Shown: positions 58,941 through 64,000 of the stretch, piece by piece | Layout of the letters: every line of letters starts with the position of its first letter | Numbering within the stretch: position 1 is the stretch's first letter | Source of the DNA: Thelonectria olida | Taxonomy: Eukaryota; Ascomycota; Sordariomycetes; Hypocreales; Nectriaceae | DNA: 64,000 bases | Direction of reading: 5' to 3' | Assembly: GCA_020736575.1 (NCBI GenBank) | Contig: JAGPYM010000001.1 | Coordinates: 2,232,001-2,296,000 of the forward strand | The notes under the pieces: generated by a model | Told to the model about the DNA's origin: nothing | The model's database searches: none | Seen by the model: the letters and a program-made list of their open reading frames with translations, nothing else | Translations under genes and position numbers: made by a program

Positions 58941-60801
58941 ATGGCTTCCGCTACTGTGTCGACTCCTATCAAGTCCCACAAGGGACTCTTCTCTACCCGT
59001 ACCGCTGGCGGACGGATGCCCCTGACGCCCTCTCCTCGTCAACAGGCGTCTACCACCAAGATCCCCCTCAACCTCAACTCCTCCCCCTTCACTCCCGAGA
59101 GGGCATCTAACAACGACTTTCGGGCATCTACCAAGTCCACCTACGCCGGGAACTTCATGTCCCACCTCACTCGATCTACTGCCTCTCACCGCGAATCCCC
59201 CAAGTCCAACATTGCCCGAGGTGTGCAGACTCCCCGCAGGGCCCTCGAGCTTGGCGTCTCCGACTTTACCCTTACTGCCGGAACAGCCAAGACCCCTTCA
59301 AGTGCAAAGGCCAAGAAGGGTTCCTTGCGATCAAAGGTAACCAAGACTACGCTGAACTACGGTGGTGATCGATTTATTCCCAACCGTGGCGCTAGTTCTG
59401 CTATTTCCAACGCTGGATCTGGCAAGCTTGATCGACCGGATCGACAGCGGTCTAAGAGCGGCAGCACTGAGAGCTCCTCCGTCCTGTCTTCCGCTGCCGA
59501 TGACGCCCTGGCTGCGCTCGAGAACCTCAACATCAACGATGATGACGAGCCTGAGACATACTCTCGACCTTCTCCCAACACGGTTGCCTACCAGGACTCT
59601 CTTGCGAACGCTTGCGGTGTGAGCCTCAACACCCGCATCCTGGAGTTCAAGCCCGCTGCACCAGAGTCCTCCAAACCCATTGATCTCCGACAACAGTACA
59701 ACAGACCTCTCAAGCCGGCGGGTGCCAGCTCCGCTCAACTCCGCCGACGCATTGCTACAGCGCCTGATCGTGTATTGGATGCCCCCGGCCTGATTGACGA
59801 CTACTACCTCAACCTCCTTGACTGGAGCTCTGGCAATCAGGTTGCCATTGGTCTTGAGCGCAATGTCTATGTGTGGTCTGCCGATGAGGGTAGTGTCAGC
59901 TGCCTGCTCGAGACTTCTCCCGACACCTATGTGAGCAGTGTCAAATGGTCCAGCGACGGTGCCTATGTCAGTGTTGGCCTTGGCACTGGTGAGGTCCAGA
60001 TCTGGGATGTCGCCGAAAGCCAGAAGATTCGGAGTATGTTTGGCCATGAGACTCGTGTTGGCGTCATGGGCTGGAGCAAGCACCTCCTCTCTACCGGCGC
60101 CCGAAGCGGTCTCGTTTTCAACCACGATGTGCGCATCGCCGAGCACAAGGTCGCCGAGCTGGTCTCTCACACCTCTGAAGTCTGTGGCCTCGAATGGCGA
60201 TCGGACGGTGCCCAGCTTGCCACTGGCGGCAACGACAACCTCGTTTCCATTTGGGATGCTCGATCGCTCTCCGTGCCCAAGTTTACCAAGACCAACCACA
60301 AGGCTGCCGTGAAGGCCCTTGCCTGGTGCCCCTGGAACATGAATCTTCTTGCCACTGGCGGTGGTTCTTATGATCGCCACATCCACTTCTGGAACTCGAC
60401 TTCGGGTGCCCGCGTCAACAGCATCGATACTGGTTCGCAGGTCACCTCTTTGCGATGGAGCCCTCACCACCGTGAGATTGTCAGCTCCAGCGGCTTCCCC
60501 GACAACTCCCTCAGCATCTGGAGCTACCCTACTCTCGTCCGCAACATTGAGATTCCCGCCCACGAGAGCCGAGTCCTCCACAGCTGCCTCAGCCCCGACG
60601 GCCAGATGCTCGCCACTGCTGGTAAGAACGACACCGATCAAATGAGGTATAATTGGGATGATGGCTAACTATTTTATAGCTGCCGACGAGAGCCTGAAAT
60701 TCTGGAAGATCTTCGAGAAGAAGGCCGGTGCCTCGGCTGGCATTGGGGCCTCTGGCGCCTCCAGTAAGGCCGACATGGTTAAGCAAATGACCATCCGATA
60801 A
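58941..60801 (+). CDS. CDC20: Anaphase-promoting complex activator Cdc20
   Basis: Two exons, 58941-60621 and 60680-60801, with a 58-nt intron whose branch point is GGCTAAC, encode 600 residues. Cdc20 recruits securin and cyclin B to the APC/C at mitosis and is the target of the spindle checkpoint. The C-box DRFIPNR is at 143-149. The DAPGLIDDYYLNLLDWSSGN segment before the propeller distinguishes Cdc20 from Cdh1 (which has DAPELADDFYLNLVDW). Seven WD40 blades follow, including GLERNVYVWSADEGSVSCLL, LSTGARSGLVFNHDVR and LATGGNDNLVSIWDARSL. The C terminus ends in TIR, the IR tail that docks on TPR subunits of APC/C. The N-terminal ~130 residues are basic, with many SP/TP sites suited to Cdk phosphorylation. 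The first ATG with family-like sequence (MASATVSTPIKS) was chosen over one 60 bases upstream. Confidence 0.95.
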
Positions 60802-61984
60802 ATATACCAGTACCAACTGGAACACGGTAGGTATGAACCTTTCACTGGTATCTGGGTCTCTCTATCGGAGTTGTGTATTTTGAATCACGGAGTTGGGGAG
60901 TCTAGCTGCCCTTCTGTATGTGGTATGAAAGTGCTTCTCCACGCAGAGACGAAATCGGAAACGGAATGGTCATGACTTATGAAGCGATATCCTTGGAGAC
61001 GGACAAAGCCAGAAACATGAAGAAACATGGTTGGCGGTGTTGGAGTACTTAATTAATTGTTGTGTATTCGTACATATTTGGATTTAACATGCATGGGGCG
61101 TTATTGGTTGTACATGGTGTGTCTGCGTTCGTACTTTGTTAAGTTGACAACCTTGTCGATGAATGGTGTTTTTGGAACGATTTGATACGACGACTTACAA
61201 CTGATTGGTAAGCCGGCTTCATCTGAGGTTCTTGAGATATCTTAGCCGACTAATTGGGTTCTTTGCAAATACATGAGTGACCCTTTGACGGATGAATGCG
61301 CAGCCAGTCAGATTGAGAAAAGAGACAAACTACACGGAGTTGTTGGCCACTCGCTGGACACACTTCACGGAGCTCATCTATTGTTCCTTGGCGGTTTGGC
61401 GGGTTCCTTGCCGGGAGGGACCAAGCTGAGGCGGTGGGAAGTGGGCGCAGGGCTGCTGAGTCAGCAGGTGTGCGCTGGGAGAGTTGGTAGCCTCTGAATT
61501 CTACTACAGCCTGCCAACTCTCCCCACTGCACATCAAACACACAGCGCCTCAACCGCAACTGATTACTGCGATTCGACATTGCGCTGCGAATCCATCGTC
61601 CCTAGGTCTCGTTTGGCATTTCCTACGTCTTGATTCGATTTATTGATTTACTATTCCTTTGCTTTTACTTGGTGCTTCGCATCCTCGTTGCGGTGGCCGG
61701 CTCCTTGCAGCCGTTTCGCGCTCAAGTGTCTTGCCTGCACTGGGTGATTACCGCCCTGTCGCACACTTTCGCGAATCGCTTCGACAAGCGCCTGCATAGT
61801 CGTTGTTCCGCGATCGCAACTGGGCCTTCGTCACATCGCACCTTTGACGCAGTAGCATCTCAGCAGGAGCGCACTCCACGCACTCGTCACCTCCTTTCGA
61901 ACCGCAGCGGTCACCCGCATCCGCCCACTGTTCTCCGAGTCCGGCTCTCTCCCATCAGTGAATACCCGCCACGCAAACGCCATC
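60802..61984. promoter_or_regulatory. CDC20 3' flank and TOA1 promoter/leader
   Basis: The spacer is 1.18 kb between tandem plus-strand genes. The first ~450 bases are AT-rich and probably 3' flank. From about 61500 to 61984 the sequence is pyrimidine-rich leader with a CGCCATC-ATG start. Frames at 61630-62055 and 61250-61543 overlap the leader and are not supported. Confidence 0.5.
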
Positions 61985-63817
61985 ATGTCAAACCAGGCAG
62001 TTGGCAACGTCTACCAGACCATCATCGACGAGGTCATCAACAGCTCGCGAGTTGATTTCGAAGAGAGTGGCGTCGAGGAGTCGGTTTTGGAAGAGTTGCG
62101 ACAGGTAAGAGGACGCTATTTCGTTGAGTTCATTTGGTTTGGTTCCCGCTTGTCGTCCTTCTCGCGCATCGCCCAAAGTCACCGAGACAACGAAGGAGAT
62201 GACGAATAAAGGCGATAGTCGTTCACCGTCTCTCAGAAAGAGTAGCAAAACCACGGCGGTGATGCATCACTCGCTGGCATGCCATCGTTGATGGCGAGCC
62301 ACCTTGAGGTCGATGTCGCCTGGTGCCTCTCGCGCTGAGGGAAGACGGCGGGTTGCGAGAGGGGGCGACACAGCACTATTTGGGTCTTTTAAGCCCCAAA
62401 CCCCTGCCGCCAACTGGGCTGTGACTCCACGCCACCAATACCCTTTTCTGATTGGGCACTTTTCGCCTCTATCTTCCCTTACACGTGTTCTCCCCATCAG
62501 CTTCACGCGATCATCATGCAGCTTGGAGAGTGCTGCCTGTTGTGAGCCTTGCCAACCACCATCGCTCTGCCTAAATCCACTCAGCCTGTCCATCTGACTC
62601 TTTTACTCACCTTCACTCCTCCTCGTTCCACTTACACAATGACTCATTTCCTGCTTTCCTGTCTCGATCGACGATGGCAAAATAAGCCCTTGATTCATTC
62701 ATCATCTTAACTAACACGGCATGTCATTAGGGATGGCAACGGAAGCTTACGCAACTCGATGTCGCCAAGTTTCCCTGGGATCCCAAGCCTGATCCCCCCC
62801 CGCACAGCCTGCACAGCCAGCCCAGCCTGCAGCTCCCACTCACTCCCAGGCCCAATTCCAGCAGATTCCTCAAGGGCTGTCTCTGCCCAATGTCGGACAA
62901 CAGTCTCCCCAAACTCAAAATGGCGTTGCCGTGAAGACGGAGCCTGGCATCAAGCAAGAGCCTGGCCTATCAAACGCCATGCCTCCCGCATTTCAGAACT
63001 TCGGCAGTATGGACGAGAAGCAAACTGTCGCGGCGCAGCGAGCCGCTCAGCAGCTTCACGCACAATATGGACCTCGCGCTGCGGGTTCCATCAATGCCCT
63101 GCATCAGCAGCAACAACCACCTCCGCAGACTCAGCAGCATCAGCAAGCGCAGCTCTCACAGGCACATCAAGGCCAACAGGCTATCAACCACCAACAGCAG
63201 CAGATGTACCGTCAGCAGATGGCTCAAGCGACCGCTCATCAACAGCAGCAGCGTGGTGCCAATGGACAGCCCCATATCGGCAATGGTCAGACGGACGGAG
63301 CTGGTGATGACAGTGAGTTTGAGGGAGTGCTCCTGGAGCGAGGTGCGACTGGTGGTCTCCACGAGCTTGGCCGTGTAGAGATTGATCGAATGCTGCACGA
63401 ACAGATTGCTGCCAAGGCGAAGAGCATGGAAGGTGGTGGTTTGATGCTGCCCCTGAAGGAAGCAACCCGACAAGCTACTGCGTCTCGGTCCCGAAGCGAG
63501 TCTAAGGGTAAACAAGTCGCTGCCTATGATGGCGGTGACGATGAAGATGACGAAGACGCTATCAACTCAGACTTGGATGATCCTGAAGAGGACCGAGACG
63601 ATGACGAGGTGGACGATGAAGGCCTAGGCCACATCATGCTCTGCATGTATGACAAAGTCCAGCGGGTCAAGAACAAGTGGTACACCCCCCAACTGTTTAG
63701 ACTCCTTGTTTATTTACTAACAACCTCAATAGGAAGTGTACGCTTAAGGATGGCGTCTTGACTGTGAATGGCAAGGAGTATGTCTTCCACAAGGCAACGG
63801 GAGAGTATGAGTGGTGA
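61985..63817 (+). CDS. TOA1: Transcription factor IIA large subunit (alpha/beta), with an apparent frameshift
   Basis: Three exons: 61985-62104, 62731-63679 and 63733-63817, with introns of 626 and 53 nt. TFIIA stabilises TBP on the TATA element. Exon 1 encodes the conserved helical start (MSNQAVGNVYQTIIDEVINS to LEELRQ). Exon 2 opens GWQRKLTQLDVAKFPWDP, the four-helix-bundle and linker motif. The acidic region precedes the C-terminal beta-barrel part (HIMLCMYDKVQRVKNKW joined to KCTLKDGVLTVNGKEYVF). The middle is Gln-rich. The frame breaks inside a C8 run at 62794-62801: exon 2 before it is in one frame, everything after in another. One extra C would make it continuous. As printed, the exon 2 frame meets a stop soon after; I read it as a probable sequence error rather than a dead gene because both ends are well conserved. 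Confidence 0.9.
62105..62730 (+). other. Unusually long first intron of TOA1
   Basis: The 626-nt intron has a GTAAGA donor, a CTAAC branch point at about 62710-62714 and a TTAG acceptor. It is about ten times the typical intron here. No ORF or RNA inside is convincing. It contains an ATTGG element near 62452 and a CT-rich 3' half. Confidence 0.75.
62794..62801 (+). repeat. C8 homopolymer within TOA1 coding sequence
   Basis: Eight C bases between the codon GAT (62791-62793) and GCACAG. The TOA1 reading frame shifts by one base across this run. Confidence 0.9.
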
Positions 63818-64000
63818 GGTGCAAGGTAGTTCGGATCTAAACTACGGCCATGTAGCTGCAGTGGGCTGGGGTCGTGTCTCAGAAGAGGCTGCAAGCGTCG
63901 CATGAACTGGCCAACAGACTGAATCATACTGGGAGGGGAGAAAGACGATGGGAAGAAATTGATGGCTTACCAAAGGGCGACTTGGCCGCGACCCGCATCT
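63818..64000. other. 3' flank of TOA1 to window end
   Basis: 183 bp of probable 3' UTR. No further gene start is visible before the window ends. Confidence 0.5.

Noticed and set aside
59331..60641. 436-codon minus-strand open frame opposite CDC20
   Set aside because: It lies wholly antisense to the WD40 region of CDC20, has no motifs, and such shadows are expected from C-ending codon bias.
1..64000. Possible defence, biosynthetic or mobile gene cluster
   Set aside because: No transposase, integrase, polyketide or peptide synthase, NLR-like or toxin-like gene was recognised; the genes are ordinary housekeeping families.

Overview
The window is nuclear DNA from a filamentous ascomycete, most likely a sordariomycete and perhaps a member of Hypocreales. 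The evidence is short GT-AG introns (mostly 49-77 nt) with CTAAC-like branch points, CT-rich leaders, and proteins of recognisable Pezizomycotina families. Species cannot be fixed from the sequence alone. I rebuilt the exon structures by hand from splice sites, reading frame and family conservation. No bacterial operons, CRISPR arrays, rRNA or convincing tRNA genes, transposons or secondary-metabolite clusters were seen.

Layout. 0-12.7 kb: the 3' end of an unidentified gene, a small conserved protein, the ROK1 rRNA-processing helicase, a Tos1-type wall protein, mitochondrial lysyl-tRNA synthetase (MSK1), actin-related protein ARP4, and a Mug/TDG-type uracil-DNA glycosylase. 14-25 kb: UDP-GlcNAc pyrophosphorylase (chitin and glycan precursor), thioredoxin reductase, the GARP subunit VPS53, and a long membrane-FN3-coiled-coil protein. 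28-43 kb: CAF-1 subunit CAC2, a stand-alone LigD-type 3'-phosphoesterase-domain protein, peroxin PEX13, tRNA-dihydrouridine synthase DUS3, a six-blade kelch protein, and respiratory supercomplex factor RCF2. 43-51.8 kb: an 8.8 kb interval with no credible gene. 51.8-64 kb: an SFP1-like zinc-finger regulator, a Ral2-like kelch/BTB protein, CDC20, and the TFIIA large subunit TOA1.

These are almost all single-copy housekeeping genes. Orientation mostly alternates, so genes share divergent promoters of about 0.5-3.6 kb and convergent 3' ends of about 0.1-1.4 kb. Functions are not clustered by pathway.

The items most worth a second look are a one-base frame break in a C8 tract of TOA1, a presequence-like open extension upstream of the thioredoxin reductase start, the 8.8 kb gene desert before the SFP1-like gene, the fungal LigD phosphoesterase protein, and the FN3 membrane protein. 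I found no obvious new multi-gene system.
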